From an uncultured Lentisphaeria bacterium (GTDB taxonomy: Bacteria; Verrucomicrobiota; Lentisphaeria; Oligosphaerales; Oligosphaeraceae), in the NCBI GenBank assembly GCA_934661755.1, contig CAKUJM010000034.1:1-29983 (forward strand): a stretch of DNA of 29,983 nt, in the 5' to 3' direction. A program made the translations under genes and the position numbers. Positions 8,001 to 16,633 of the stretch are shown piece by piece (position 1 is the first letter of the stretch; each line of letters opens with the position of its first letter). Below the pieces are notes generated by a model. It did not search any database. It was not told the DNA's origin and saw nothing but the letters and a program-made list of their open reading frames with translations.

Positions 8001-8135
8001 TCGGAAATTGCCGCCCATAGCGGAATTGTGATTGTGCTGGAACGGCGCCAGGGCGGCGATGGACCGCAGGGGGCGCCGTGCGCCTCATCATCCTCCGCTG
8101 AGACGCCGTCAAAAAAGGAGGGTCATGCAGTATGA
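5067..8135 (+). CDS. Double GH5-like glycoside hydrolase (two catalytic barrels in one chain)
   Basis: The 1022-residue protein holds two complete TIM-barrel glycosidase domains. Domain 1 (about 5-345) is close to cellulase-type GH5: LLNEP gives acid/base E159 and HCGECGAW gives nucleophile E276. A Gly/Ala-rich linker (about 346-360) leads to domain 2 (about 362-700), with acid/base E524 (AGNECN) and nucleophile E637 (VEEIGAW). Residues ~730-940 look like the Rossmann-like domain seen after GH42-type barrels, followed by a small beta domain and a polar tail. The substrate is probably a beta-linked polysaccharide or oligosaccharide, but the family sub-assignment is not certain. There is no signal peptide, so it should act in the cytoplasm. 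The ATG at 5067 fits the domain start; AAGGAG lies just after it (5071-5076), so the real start is somewhat uncertain. The frame stays open upstream through the 9-bp repeat. It overlaps the next gene by 4 bases. Confidence 0.88.
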   Translation: MQGDLRQTLFPRYCGVNLDGMFCTDDSIYSVRNSPACRARRGCFLEKDFIEAADLGFDFVRLPLSYRLFSSDRDRFLLDDGKLEHLDRAVEWGRRHHLHVDINFHRAPGYCVNADVPDDPILLYRDDEALEYFVKAWEKLASRYRGIPNDQVSFDLLNEPSPSRFSLDRYVQVMKAAIAAIHRIDPQRFIMIDGWDWGDTPIEELAGIPLVGQSMRGYHPRELTHYPNFYEDKGTPAAWPCIDRNGRLFDYGRLGSYVRGWAEFSVRTGTPVHCGECGAWVKAPHDLVIKWADDFLGLLKKYNIGWAWWTMHGDFGICRGNDTRPDPELVEVMRRNGAGERHGNAGAASAAAGKVVRQGHNMKCGCNYWASNAGTQMWARWDEDAVRNDFRLMKEIGLKTVRVFPSWRDFQPIDVFAGMWNTPREVRMHGGALPDTELGRCGVDEVMVQRFRTMAQIAGENGLELIVSLLTGWMSGLMLVPPALAGRNLITDPFALKWEVRFLRAMVRALKECPAIVMWEAGNECNAFGPSNREEGWLWTSLITTTIRAEDPTRPIASGLHGITPGNDTDFSGARDMWTIQGQGENCDYVTGHPYPFSVSKTPARVDQYRSMRTAFQAAVESRFYGDIAGKPGFVEEIGAWSTGGCCHETKALFIRNSMFNCWAHNSSHFLWWCGFEHSVLPYPPYDWSTMERELGLFDERMRPRPVALEMKKFSQLMDSLPFRELPPFRKDAVCLLSRGQSYDKCLRNEWSTFMLAKHCGFDIEFAYAGHSIPDSGCYIVPGITSDQWMFDSELGAVLARVRNGATMFISIDDTMPTRFRELFGCRVIDREARTAPAQVTLGDGVFSIDAPYRMILQPEDCEVLATEDGGNPVMVRSEYGRGQIFLLTLPLELHLGAVPAVFDSDRLGAWRRFYLETFAGKLLAGRRVRSKCPQLTLTEHDGLPGGKSCAIAVNNTDHDMGGDLLSFADGWRAAEPVSEIAAHSGIVIVLERRQGGDGPQGAPCASSSSAETPSKKEGHAV

Positions 8136-11100
8136 AGAGCCAAGGCGCGTTTCTTTACCGGGCAATTGCCGTCGTGCAGGCCATCGCGGCCGCGTGCTGT
8201 CTGGCGGCGGCCGGGCCGTATTCGTTCCAGGCGCAGCACAGCAATGACGCCCGGACAGACGCCCGGGCGGTTGACGGCGGCTGGGAGGCCGTGATCCGCC
8301 AAAAGTCATCCTTCGGGGAGCAATTCGACAACCGACTGTCGATCCGGCTTGAGGGGCAGGGGGTGGTCAAGGGGCGCAAGTACACTGTATCCTTCCGTCT
8401 CCGCGCCAGCCAGCCGATGAAGGTGAATGTCGACTGGAAGCAGTCGCACGCGCCGTACAATTTCATCGGCGGCACTCCGAGGCTCTCCGGGCTGTCCGGC
8501 CTTGTGGCAGGCGAAGAGGACAGGGAGCACAGCTTTTCGCTGCTGGCGGTCATCGACGCGCCCCCCGGCGGCTCGGCGGTCAATTTCTATTTTGGCGACA
8601 ACCACTCCGGCGGCGTGCTGACGGTCCGCGACCTGAAGATCTCCGAGGAGCTGCCCGCAATTCCGCTGGACTTGCGGGAGGCCGCCAATTTCGGCTTCAA
8701 GGACCAGACTCCCGGTGACGGCCAGGGCGGATGGAGCGACCAGGGCATGGAATCGGACTTCGGCACCTTCCCGATCCACCGGAAGGAGTTCGCCGGCGTG
8801 CCCTTCCAGATCATCGATCCGGAGCGCAATGGCGGCCGCGCGGTGCTTTCCTTCCAGAGCTCCGAGGTCGCCACCGGACTGAAAAGCGCCCGGATCGTCC
8901 TGCCGGAGACGCGGCGGTACCTGTATTTGCTGCACGCTGCGACCTTTGCCCACCAGAATGGAAATGACGCCGTCGGGAACATCCGCTTCGACGGCTGGGT
9001 GGCGCAGGTGCCGGTGGCGGTGAAAAACAACATCGATGTCGCCGACTGGTGGAGTCCGCGCGATTTCGAGAATGCCGTGGTGGGATATGCCGGCAGGAAT
9101 GCCGGCGGCCGTAAAGTCGCGGTCTTCGTCTCCAAATTCGAAATTCCCATCGGCACCGACCAGATTGTATTGGAGGCGGTGCCCGGAAGGGCCAACTGGA
9201 TTGTGGTGGCAGCGACGATCAGCGACGGCGACATGATGCAGCAACGCGGGGAGCAGCTCACCATCACCGCCAGCAGGGAATGGCGGCCAATCGGGATGCC
9301 ATTCTACGTCCAGAAGGGCACGGCGCTGGATTTCTCCGGCGGCAACCGCCGTCTGATCGGCGATGACGATTGGATCATCGCCCGTGCCGACGGCCAGCTC
9401 GCGCAGAGGAGGAAATCGCCGGAGAAGGCGGTCCGTCTCAACGGCTGTAATTTCGTCCCCCACCGGCTGTTCGGCTATCCGGTGCACTGGATGAATCTGC
9501 CTTGGCCGCAGCGCCGGAAGGCGATTGACGATTATGCCGACGGCGTGGCCGCCACCGGCTGCAACGCCCTGCGCTGGCACATGGTCGACTACGCGCTGAT
9601 TTATGGCGGCCGTCCCGGAAATTCCCTGGAGCCGCTGCCGCTCAATCCGGAGGACGTCCCGCTCAATCCGGAAGCGGTCGAGACCTTCTTCTATCTCTTC
9701 CATGCCTTGAAGGAGCGCGGAGTCTATGCGGTCATGGACATGGTGACCACCTTTTCCGGCTGGACCGACTGCTATCCCTGGCCTGCGAACGCCCCCGCCG
9801 ATTCGCAGATCTCCAGCCGGTATTACCGCAACGCAATCTACTATAGCCAGCGCCTGCGCGAGAACTGGAAGGCCGGTGTCCAGCGGCTGCTGACCATGGT
9901 CAATCCGCATACCGGCCTGGCGCTGGTTGACGACCCGGCGTTGGTCGGTGTGACCTGCATCAACGAGCAGTACTTCGAATGGCAGGACCGCGACTGCAAG
10001 GCGCTGGAGCCGCAGTGGCAGGCGTGGATGCGCCGCCGCACCGGCGAGGATCGCGCCTTCCCCGCGCTTGGCAAGGCCGCCCAGATGAAGAACGACGAAA
10101 TCGGGGCCGCCATGGCGCTCTTCATCCAGGAAAAGGAGCGCGAGCTCTTTGCGTTCTACGAAAAGACCCTCCGGGACATCGGCTTCAAGGGGTTGGTCAG
10201 CAACGACATCAATTTCTCGATGGCGAACATCCCGGCGCTCCAGCAGTTCGGCAATGTGGCATGGCATCCATACGTCGCCCATCCCAACTACGTCAATGGC
10301 GGCGTCATCATCTCCAACGACAGCGCACTGCTCCCCGCATCCTGCAACCCATACCGTTTTTTCAATCGGCCGCTTTTCATCAACGAGTACAACCACGTCA
10401 TGTGGAACCAGTACCGCCATGAAGGCAACATCCGCTACGCCACCCTGGCCGCTTTGCAGAACTGGAGCGCCTACTTCCCGCATTCCGACTCGGTCTTCCC
10501 GCTGGCATCGCCGATGGACCCGTTTGCAATTTCGCAGGATCCGGTCTGGCGTGGCCAGATGGCGGTGGCGTACTTTGCCTTTGCACGCGGCGACATCATG
10601 GCCAATCCGCAGAAGGTCGGCCTGGAGATCACCCCGAAGGACATCGAGCGCAAGGGCGGCTCCGGCATCAGCTATTCGCTGGGGGCCATTGCATGGCTGG
10701 CGCAATGCGGGATCTGGCTGGATGACGGCAGGAACGAGAGGCCGGACGTGGGGCTGATGCTGGGGCCATCCGGCGAATACCGGCAGGGCGACGGTGCGAT
10801 GCCGGACGGCAGGATCCTGAATCTGGCCCAGATCGTCGAGCAGATGCGCACGCATGGCGTCATCCCCGCGGACAACCTCACTGACGTCGGCGGAGGGATC
10901 TTCCACTCCGGTTCGGGCGAGGTGCTGCTCAATGCCGCGCAGAACGAGATCACCGTGGCCTCGCCGCGGCTGGAGATGTGCGTCGTCAAGTCCGACCATC
11001 CGGCGAAGATGGGGGCGTTGTCCCTGAAATCGGCGTCCATTCCCGCCGGGATCGCCGCCGCCTCGCTGGATGAAGACCGGTCGCTGGCCGATACCGGCCA

Positions 11101-11398
11101 TGTGCTCCTGATCATCACCACCGACGCGCTCAACAGCAACCAACGCTTCGCCTCGCCGCAGCGCCTGGAGCTGCTGGACCGGGGGACGCTGCCTGTCTTG
11201 CTGCGTTGCGGCAAATTCGAGTTCGAGTTGGAAAGCGCGATGCGCAGTCCTGCGCTGTACGCGCTGGACATGGCCGGCAACCGCACGGAAAAACTTCCGG
11301 TCGCCTCCAGCGGCGGCACGCTGGGACTCTCTGTCGATATGCAGGCTCTCAAGGAGCCGGCGGTGTTCTTTGAGCTGGTCGATGAATCAAATCCGTGA
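8132..11398 (+). CDS. Secreted GH5-like glycoside hydrolase with N-terminal carbohydrate-binding-like domains
   Basis: The 1088-residue protein starts with a hydrophobic export signal (about 1-27). Residues ~55-175 (YTVSFRLRASQPMKVNVDW) resemble a CBM4/9-type beta-sandwich, and ~190-370 form a second beta-rich region. A TIM-barrel catalytic part starts near residue 435 (LNGCNFVPHRLFGYPVHWMN). Likely catalytic residues are E612 (TCINEQYFEW, acid/base) and E752 (FINEYNHVMW, nucleophile), as in clan GH-A enzymes. The C-terminus (~900-1088) is beta-rich. It should cut a beta-linked glycan outside the cytoplasm; the substrate is unknown. AAGGAGGG at 8115-8122 sits 9 bases before the ATG, and the start overlaps the previous stop (ATGA), so it is coupled to the double GH5 gene. 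Confidence 0.85.
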   Translation: MKSQGAFLYRAIAVVQAIAAACCLAAAGPYSFQAQHSNDARTDARAVDGGWEAVIRQKSSFGEQFDNRLSIRLEGQGVVKGRKYTVSFRLRASQPMKVNVDWKQSHAPYNFIGGTPRLSGLSGLVAGEEDREHSFSLLAVIDAPPGGSAVNFYFGDNHSGGVLTVRDLKISEELPAIPLDLREAANFGFKDQTPGDGQGGWSDQGMESDFGTFPIHRKEFAGVPFQIIDPERNGGRAVLSFQSSEVATGLKSARIVLPETRRYLYLLHAATFAHQNGNDAVGNIRFDGWVAQVPVAVKNNIDVADWWSPRDFENAVVGYAGRNAGGRKVAVFVSKFEIPIGTDQIVLEAVPGRANWIVVAATISDGDMMQQRGEQLTITASREWRPIGMPFYVQKGTALDFSGGNRRLIGDDDWIIARADGQLAQRRKSPEKAVRLNGCNFVPHRLFGYPVHWMNLPWPQRRKAIDDYADGVAATGCNALRWHMVDYALIYGGRPGNSLEPLPLNPEDVPLNPEAVETFFYLFHALKERGVYAVMDMVTTFSGWTDCYPWPANAPADSQISSRYYRNAIYYSQRLRENWKAGVQRLLTMVNPHTGLALVDDPALVGVTCINEQYFEWQDRDCKALEPQWQAWMRRRTGEDRAFPALGKAAQMKNDEIGAAMALFIQEKERELFAFYEKTLRDIGFKGLVSNDINFSMANIPALQQFGNVAWHPYVAHPNYVNGGVIISNDSALLPASCNPYRFFNRPLFINEYNHVMWNQYRHEGNIRYATLAALQNWSAYFPHSDSVFPLASPMDPFAISQDPVWRGQMAVAYFAFARGDIMANPQKVGLEITPKDIERKGGSGISYSLGAIAWLAQCGIWLDDGRNERPDVGLMLGPSGEYRQGDGAMPDGRILNLAQIVEQMRTHGVIPADNLTDVGGGIFHSGSGEVLLNAAQNEITVASPRLEMCVVKSDHPAKMGALSLKSASIPAGIAAASLDEDRSLADTGHVLLIITTDALNSNQRFASPQRLELLDRGTLPVLLRCGKFEFELESAMRSPALYALDMAGNRTEKLPVASSGGTLGLSVDMQALKEPAVFFELVDESNP

Positions 11399-11415
11399 GG
11401 ACGAGGAGAATAAAG

Positions 11416-13365
11416 ATGTCGACACTTGTTTTTGGGAAGAAGGTCCTGCGCGGACCGCGGCTGGGCGGCTGCTCGCCTTTCCCCGCCATGCGCGAATTGA
11501 TAAAGGGGCGCATCGGCTCCCGGCTGGGCGAATATGACGGCCTGTTCATCAATTACGGCATCAAGGATGACGTGCTGCCGTACACCATGCAGGATCAGTA
11601 TGATGGCGCGGCCGTGGATCTGGAGTTCGACACCGCGGTGTTGGAGAACCGCCATCTGAAGGCGACATTCGTCCTGGATCTGGGGGCACGGCTGTGGAGC
11701 CTCTACGACAAGGACGCCGGCCGCGAGCTGCTGCTGGACAATCCGGAGTTCAGGCCTCGCAATCTGGCGATCCGCAATGCGTGGTTTGCCGGCGGCATCG
11801 AATACAACATCGGCCGCCGCGGCCATGACGCGCAGACCTGTTCGCCGCGTTTTGCGGCCAGGCTGCAGGATGACGACGGCACGCCGGTGCTGCGGATCTA
11901 CGAGTTCAGCCGCGATTGCGCGGTGCCGTTCCAGCAGGATTTCTATCTGCCGGAGGAGTCGCGGTTCCTCTTCGCCCGGATGCGGATCATGAATGTGCGC
12001 GGCGAAGTGATCCCGATGTACTGGTGGAGCAATATCGCCGTCGCGCAAATCCCCGGCGAGCGGATTATCGTCCCCGCCCGGGATACCTACCTGAATCTGT
12101 ATGACCGCGGCAGCCACTTCATCACCAAGGCCGACCTGCCGGACGGCGAGGGCTTCGACGGGACATATCCTGACCGCCATCCCGCCGCCAAGGATTATTT
12201 CTTCAACATCCCGCCGGAGTCGCGCAAATACGAGACCGTGATCTTCCCGGATGGCTACGGGTTCCTCTTCGCCTCCACCAGCCGCCTGATAGGCCGCAAG
12301 CTTTTTGTCTGGGGGCAGAACCAGGGGGGGAGGCGCTGGCAGCGCAGCCTGGTGGCGGACGGCGTGCCGGACTATATCGAGATCCAGGGCGGAATTGGCA
12401 AGACGCAGCAGGGGTGCATCCCCATGCCGCCGCGCACGACGTGGGAATGGCTGGAGGCATACGGCGCAATCAGCGCCGAGCCGTCAAAATGCTTTGGCGA
12501 ATGGAATGACGCGGTGGAGCATGTCACCGAAAAGGCGGATGCCATCCTGCCGGATGAGTTCCTGGAGGCGGAGCTGCTGCGAACCCGCGGCGCCTTTGCC
12601 ACCAGGCCGGGCGAGGTCGTCCATCGGGGATCCGGATGGGGGGCGCTGGAGGAAAAGCGCCTCGGGTGCAAATTGGCCGGGCATCTTGATTTCGGCACGC
12701 CCGGCGCCGAACAGCGGCAGTGGTGCCAGCTGCTCGAAGACCGCCGGATGGACGACGCCATGCCGTCGTCATACATGGTGCAGGAAGAATGGGCGGCGCT
12801 GCTGGAGAAGGCGGACCAGAATTGGAAGACGCGGATGCATCTGGCGATCTGGCACTACCATCGCAAGGACTACGAACGCGCCTTCGACGCCATTGGAAAA
12901 TCGCTTGCATTGCAGGAGAACTGCTGGAATCTGTATGCGCTTGCCAATCTTCAGCTGGCATCCGGGCAGGGCGATGCGGCGCTGGCAACCATGGAGAGGC
13001 TGCCGCGGCTGCGTCCGGACGACGACTCGCTGGTGAAGGAATGCCTGAAGGTCTTCATCGAGCTGAAGGGCGCTCCGGAAAGGATGCTGGCGATCTGCGA
13101 CACGGCGTCGCCGGCACTCCAGCGGAAGCCGTTCCTGCGATTCTGCCGCGCCTATGCGCTGGCATACCTGGGGGATTTGGCGACGGCGGAGGAGCTGCTG
13201 CTCGAGGGTGGCGGCCTCGCCATCCCCGACATCCGCGAAGGCGAGATCTCCGTCACCGACCTCTATATCCACATCCAGCTTGAGAAGGCCCGGAGGGCCG
13301 GAAGGACGCTGGCGGCCGCGGAGGTCGCGGTGCCCTTTGCGCTGGATTTCCGCATGAAGAACTAG
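11416..13365 (+). CDS. DUF5107 domain protein with C-terminal TPR-like repeats
   Basis: The 649-residue protein carries the DUF5107 signature: LENRHLKATFVLDLGARLWSLYDK, GRELLLDNP, and AIRNAWFAGGIEYNIG followed by GH and CSP (about residues 76-145). The beta-sandwich region runs to about 350 and resembles galactose-mutarotase-type folds. Residues ~460-640 are helical TPR-like repeats. Members lie in glycan-utilisation clusters, but no biochemical function is established that I can cite. No signal peptide is visible. The ATG at 11416 has GAGGAG at 11403-11408, 7 bases upstream; an in-frame GTG at 11395 is less likely. It lies 17 bases after the secreted glycosidase, so it belongs to the same operon. 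A sugar epimerase/mutarotase or binding role is inference only. Confidence 0.88.
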   Translation: MSTLVFGKKVLRGPRLGGCSPFPAMRELIKGRIGSRLGEYDGLFINYGIKDDVLPYTMQDQYDGAAVDLEFDTAVLENRHLKATFVLDLGARLWSLYDKDAGRELLLDNPEFRPRNLAIRNAWFAGGIEYNIGRRGHDAQTCSPRFAARLQDDDGTPVLRIYEFSRDCAVPFQQDFYLPEESRFLFARMRIMNVRGEVIPMYWWSNIAVAQIPGERIIVPARDTYLNLYDRGSHFITKADLPDGEGFDGTYPDRHPAAKDYFFNIPPESRKYETVIFPDGYGFLFASTSRLIGRKLFVWGQNQGGRRWQRSLVADGVPDYIEIQGGIGKTQQGCIPMPPRTTWEWLEAYGAISAEPSKCFGEWNDAVEHVTEKADAILPDEFLEAELLRTRGAFATRPGEVVHRGSGWGALEEKRLGCKLAGHLDFGTPGAEQRQWCQLLEDRRMDDAMPSSYMVQEEWAALLEKADQNWKTRMHLAIWHYHRKDYERAFDAIGKSLALQENCWNLYALANLQLASGQGDAALATMERLPRLRPDDDSLVKECLKVFIELKGAPERMLAICDTASPALQRKPFLRFCRAYALAYLGDLATAEELLLEGGGLAIPDIREGEISVTDLYIHIQLEKARRAGRTLAAAEVAVPFALDFRMKN

Positions 13366-13458
13366 CGGGGGACGGCGGCGCCGTCAAAAGCCTCTGATTC
13401 CACAAGTCCAGGAAAGAAATGCAGGATGCGGCTCCCGATGCCGCACCAGGAGAACGCC

Positions 13459-15588
13459 ATGCTTTTCAAATTGACGGCAACGCAGTCGCCGGGCCGGATC
13501 GTCGTGAGCAACACCTGCTGGGAAGTCGTCCATGAGGCCGGGCAGGGCGGCTGCATCGGCTCCATACGCTTCCCCCATTGCCTGAACCGGAATATCCTGC
13601 ATGCGCCGATCTGCACCCTCGCGCAGATGCACCGCTTCGGATGCTGGACACGCGAGGACTACCGCGATTGCCGCGACCGGGATGCGGCGCTGGAGCTGGC
13701 CGTGAGCCGTCCGGATTACGTGGAAGTCCGAAGCCGCGCCGAGTTCAAGGACCGCGACGGCGCCTCCACCGGCATGCATGTCGAAACCGTCTACCGTTAT
13801 CACCCCGGGCACTGCAAGGTCGAGCGGCACTACCGCTTTGACGGAGATACGCCGCTGATCAACCGCTTCAGCGTGGTCCAGCTGGAGGCCATTCCGGAAA
13901 TTGACCGCTGGATGGCCAGACCTTCGCCAATCACCAATATCGTGCAGGAGACGGCGAAGAACTGGTTCTCGATGGCTCACTATCCCGGCCCCTGCCAATG
14001 GGGGCGGTTCGAGTCCTACGAAGCGCCGTTCAAGGACTGGCACATCCCGCTGCAGCTGTCGCTTTACCGGCGTGACGGCGAGGCGGTGGAGATCATGGTC
14101 GATTCCGACTACGACAACTGGCTGCACGCATTTGACCCGCGGCCGGACTGCACGCATTACTCCTTTGTGCGGCGCGACTACGATCCGGATTGCAATGTCA
14201 TCGGCATGGAGCCGTTTTTCGGGGCGGAGGACGGCCGGAGGTTGCATCCAGCCGGCGACTGCCATTTTGGCTTCTACGTCAATTTGCCCAACAACCCGGC
14301 GAACGGGCCCTCGCGGCGCTGGCAGCGGTCGTGGCCGGTGCTGCGTTTCCGACAGGGGCGCCATTGGGCGACCGAGGACGAAGTCCGGCGGATGGCGGAA
14401 AACGGAATCCAGTATGTCCTGCACCATCACGACAGCCCCAACGGCCGGGGCGCGTGGCCGGACGGCTCGTTCTTCTGGCCGGACGGCGTCGTCGATCCAT
14501 ACAGCGCCGAGGAGAAGGCGAACCTTCTGGAGGTGATTGGCTGGGTGCATAAATACGGCATGAAGATCATCCCGTATTTCAATCCGTTTGAACTGCATCC
14601 GCGATGCCGGCAGTTCGAGGCGCATCGATATGAGTGGGGGCGCTATTGCCGGGGGCAGTTCCGGGTGAACCGCACCGACGGCGGGATTTACGGCGTATCC
14701 TGCTGCATGCGCAGTGGATATGGTCAATTCCTGAAGGAATATGTCGCCGCGGTGGTCAAGACCTACGGCTTTGACGGCTGTTATTTCGACGGCCTGGCGG
14801 GCAACTATTGCGAACATCCCGCCCACGACCATGGCCGGGTGCACATGAGCACCGACGAGATGTTCGATCTGGTGCAATTCGCCCGCGGCCTTGCCGGGCC
14901 GGAGGGCCTGGTGGTACTGCACAACACCGGCGCGGCCAGCGTCGGCCTGGAAAACTACTGCGACTGCGGCATTGCCGCCGAGGACTTCTCCGGCTGCCCG
15001 AACTTCAACAGCACTGTTCCGGCGACTGGCCATTGGGGGGAGATCTTCCGGTATGGCAACCACATTGCGCGCACCGCGTGCGTCTGGTCGGCAATCGGCG
15101 CCGGCCATCCCGACCATGCCCGGCAGCTGCTGAGGGCGACCACCCGGGCGCATCTGGAGGGATTCACCTTCTATGGGACGCCATATTTCCAGGACCAGTC
15201 GGTGTCGCAGGAGCCCTATTTCCGGCTTTCACGGATGATGAAGGGGCTGGATTTCAGTTCGTTGCGCTTCTATTCGGCCTGCGTGGAAAAACCGGCGGGG
15301 GCCTCCAACCCCAAGATACGCACCGCGCTTTACCGGACTGACACCGAGGCCATCCTGGTCCTGGGCAATGCGGATGACGTGGAGCCCAACGAGACCGGCT
15401 TCCATCTGGATCTGCCATTCCGGAGCGCGGAGGACGAACACGGCCGGCCTTGCCGGAATGGCGACCGGGTCGTCATCCCCGGATGCGATTTCGCACTTAT
15501 CCATTACAGTATGCAGGATGCCGGGGCCGCATCCAGCTCCATCGGCGGGAAAAAAGCTCCCGCCGTGACCCTGGCCGATACTGATTAA
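13459..15588 (+). CDS. Unclassified TIM-barrel glycosidase-like protein
   Basis: The 709-residue protein has a beta-rich N-terminal half (about 1-300) and a probable (beta/alpha)8 barrel (about 305-620). A candidate catalytic Asp is D444 in YGFDGCYFDGLAG, a pattern at the end of strand 4 in GH31/GH36-type alpha-glycosidases. A second acidic candidate is in CGIAAEDFSGC. HHHDSPNGRG and NPFELHP look like other barrel-rim motifs. A small beta domain closes the protein. I cannot assign a CAZy family. No signal peptide is visible, so it should act in the cytoplasm on imported oligosaccharides. The start at 13459 is chosen because AGGAGA (13448-13453) precedes it; the frame also opens at an ATG at 13426. 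The 93-base gap before it has no clear terminator. Confidence 0.7.
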   Translation: MLFKLTATQSPGRIVVSNTCWEVVHEAGQGGCIGSIRFPHCLNRNILHAPICTLAQMHRFGCWTREDYRDCRDRDAALELAVSRPDYVEVRSRAEFKDRDGASTGMHVETVYRYHPGHCKVERHYRFDGDTPLINRFSVVQLEAIPEIDRWMARPSPITNIVQETAKNWFSMAHYPGPCQWGRFESYEAPFKDWHIPLQLSLYRRDGEAVEIMVDSDYDNWLHAFDPRPDCTHYSFVRRDYDPDCNVIGMEPFFGAEDGRRLHPAGDCHFGFYVNLPNNPANGPSRRWQRSWPVLRFRQGRHWATEDEVRRMAENGIQYVLHHHDSPNGRGAWPDGSFFWPDGVVDPYSAEEKANLLEVIGWVHKYGMKIIPYFNPFELHPRCRQFEAHRYEWGRYCRGQFRVNRTDGGIYGVSCCMRSGYGQFLKEYVAAVVKTYGFDGCYFDGLAGNYCEHPAHDHGRVHMSTDEMFDLVQFARGLAGPEGLVVLHNTGAASVGLENYCDCGIAAEDFSGCPNFNSTVPATGHWGEIFRYGNHIARTACVWSAIGAGHPDHARQLLRATTRAHLEGFTFYGTPYFQDQSVSQEPYFRLSRMMKGLDFSSLRFYSACVEKPAGASNPKIRTALYRTDTEAILVLGNADDVEPNETGFHLDLPFRSAEDEHGRPCRNGDRVVIPGCDFALIHYSMQDAGAASSSIGGKKAPAVTLADTD

Positions 15589-15602
15589 GCGGCATGTCAT
15601 AA

Positions 15603-16511
15603 ATGGTTTGGGCTGTATTCCTTTTGTTCTGCGCCAGCGTCTGCGCGACGGTCTTCACCGTGATCAACAGCAGATGCGCACGATATGGCGCCAATTTCAA
15701 TATCGTCCAGGGAATGAACGCGATGGCGATGTTCCTGTTTTCGCTGGTGATGGCCGCATTCCTGCACCAGTATCCGGACTCGCTGAAGAATGCCATGATC
15801 GTCATGGCCGTCCATACGCTGGCGGGGGTGTCGGCGTTCTTCAGCCTTGTCTTTCTGACCATGGCGATGAGGACCGGCCATAACGGCATTTCCGTGACCG
15901 TGGTCAATACCAAGCTGCTGTTCCCCTGTGTCATCGGCGTGATGTTCCTGGGGGACGAGGTCAATGCCAGGATTGTCGCGGTCATGGCCTTGACCATCCT
16001 GGGAATTGCCATCATCGGCTTCAAGCGCACTGATGCGCCGTCGAGGTACGGAAATTCGGATCGCCGCTGGTTTGCCATGGTGATTGCGGCGTTGCTGTGC
16101 GGGGGGATTTCGGGCTGCCTGAATGTCCTTCTCTCCTATTTTCCGGAGGTGCAGGCCCAGCCGGTTTTCCGCACCGCCGGCAACTGCTTCGGCGGCTTCT
16201 GCTGCTACCTGTTCTCGATCAAGGGCATTCCCCAGCTTGACCTGAAGCGGCTGCCGACCCGGCGCGAGGCGCTTTACATCCTGGCCGCCTTCCTGGTGTG
16301 CATTGTTGAAAGCTATGTATTCACCTACAATGCCTTCGACCGCCTGGCCGCATTGAAGCACGCGGGGATCGCCTCGCCGCTGATTGTCGGCTTCACCACC
16401 GTCCTGTTCATGGCCTATTCGGTATGCTTCAACCGGGAACGGACCTCGGCGGCCAGCTGGGTCGGATTCTTCTGCATCCTTGGGGGGCTGGCAATCCTGA
16501 TATGGCGATGA
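15603..16511 (+). CDS. EamA/DMT-superfamily transporter-like membrane protein
   Basis: The 302-residue protein is hydrophobic throughout, with about ten membrane segments in two five-helix halves, as in EamA (drug/metabolite transporter) proteins. VVNTKLLFPCVIGVMFLGDEV and the C-terminal AGIASPLIVGFTTVLFMAYSVCF followed by GFFCILGGLAILIW match the pattern of the EamA repeats. It should lie in the inner membrane and move a small solute. It starts 14 bases after the TIM-barrel gene with only a weak ribosome binding site, and sits in the middle of a glycan operon, so a sugar or sugar-derivative substrate is likely (inference). Confidence 0.82.
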   Translation: MVWAVFLLFCASVCATVFTVINSRCARYGANFNIVQGMNAMAMFLFSLVMAAFLHQYPDSLKNAMIVMAVHTLAGVSAFFSLVFLTMAMRTGHNGISVTVVNTKLLFPCVIGVMFLGDEVNARIVAVMALTILGIAIIGFKRTDAPSRYGNSDRRWFAMVIAALLCGGISGCLNVLLSYFPEVQAQPVFRTAGNCFGGFCCYLFSIKGIPQLDLKRLPTRREALYILAAFLVCIVESYVFTYNAFDRLAALKHAGIASPLIVGFTTVLFMAYSVCFNRERTSAASWVGFFCILGGLAILIWR

Positions 16512-16633
16512 AAAAATATGCATGAATTTCCCGTCCGGCGCCAACGCGGCGGATGACGGCGGGGTATGTTACCCGTGAAAGCCATTCATGGGGTGGCGAC
16601 GTTTTCACAATCAATCATGGCGAGGAGCAGCAG

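Noticed and set aside
8306..11143. 945-residue open frame on the minus strand
   Set aside because: It lies wholly opposite the secreted glycosidase, has low-complexity His/Arg/Val-rich composition and no domain signal. Long antisense frames are expected in G+C-rich coding DNA.
13384..15153. 589-residue open frame on the minus strand
   Set aside because: It is antisense to the TIM-barrel gene and lacks a ribosome binding site or recognisable motif.
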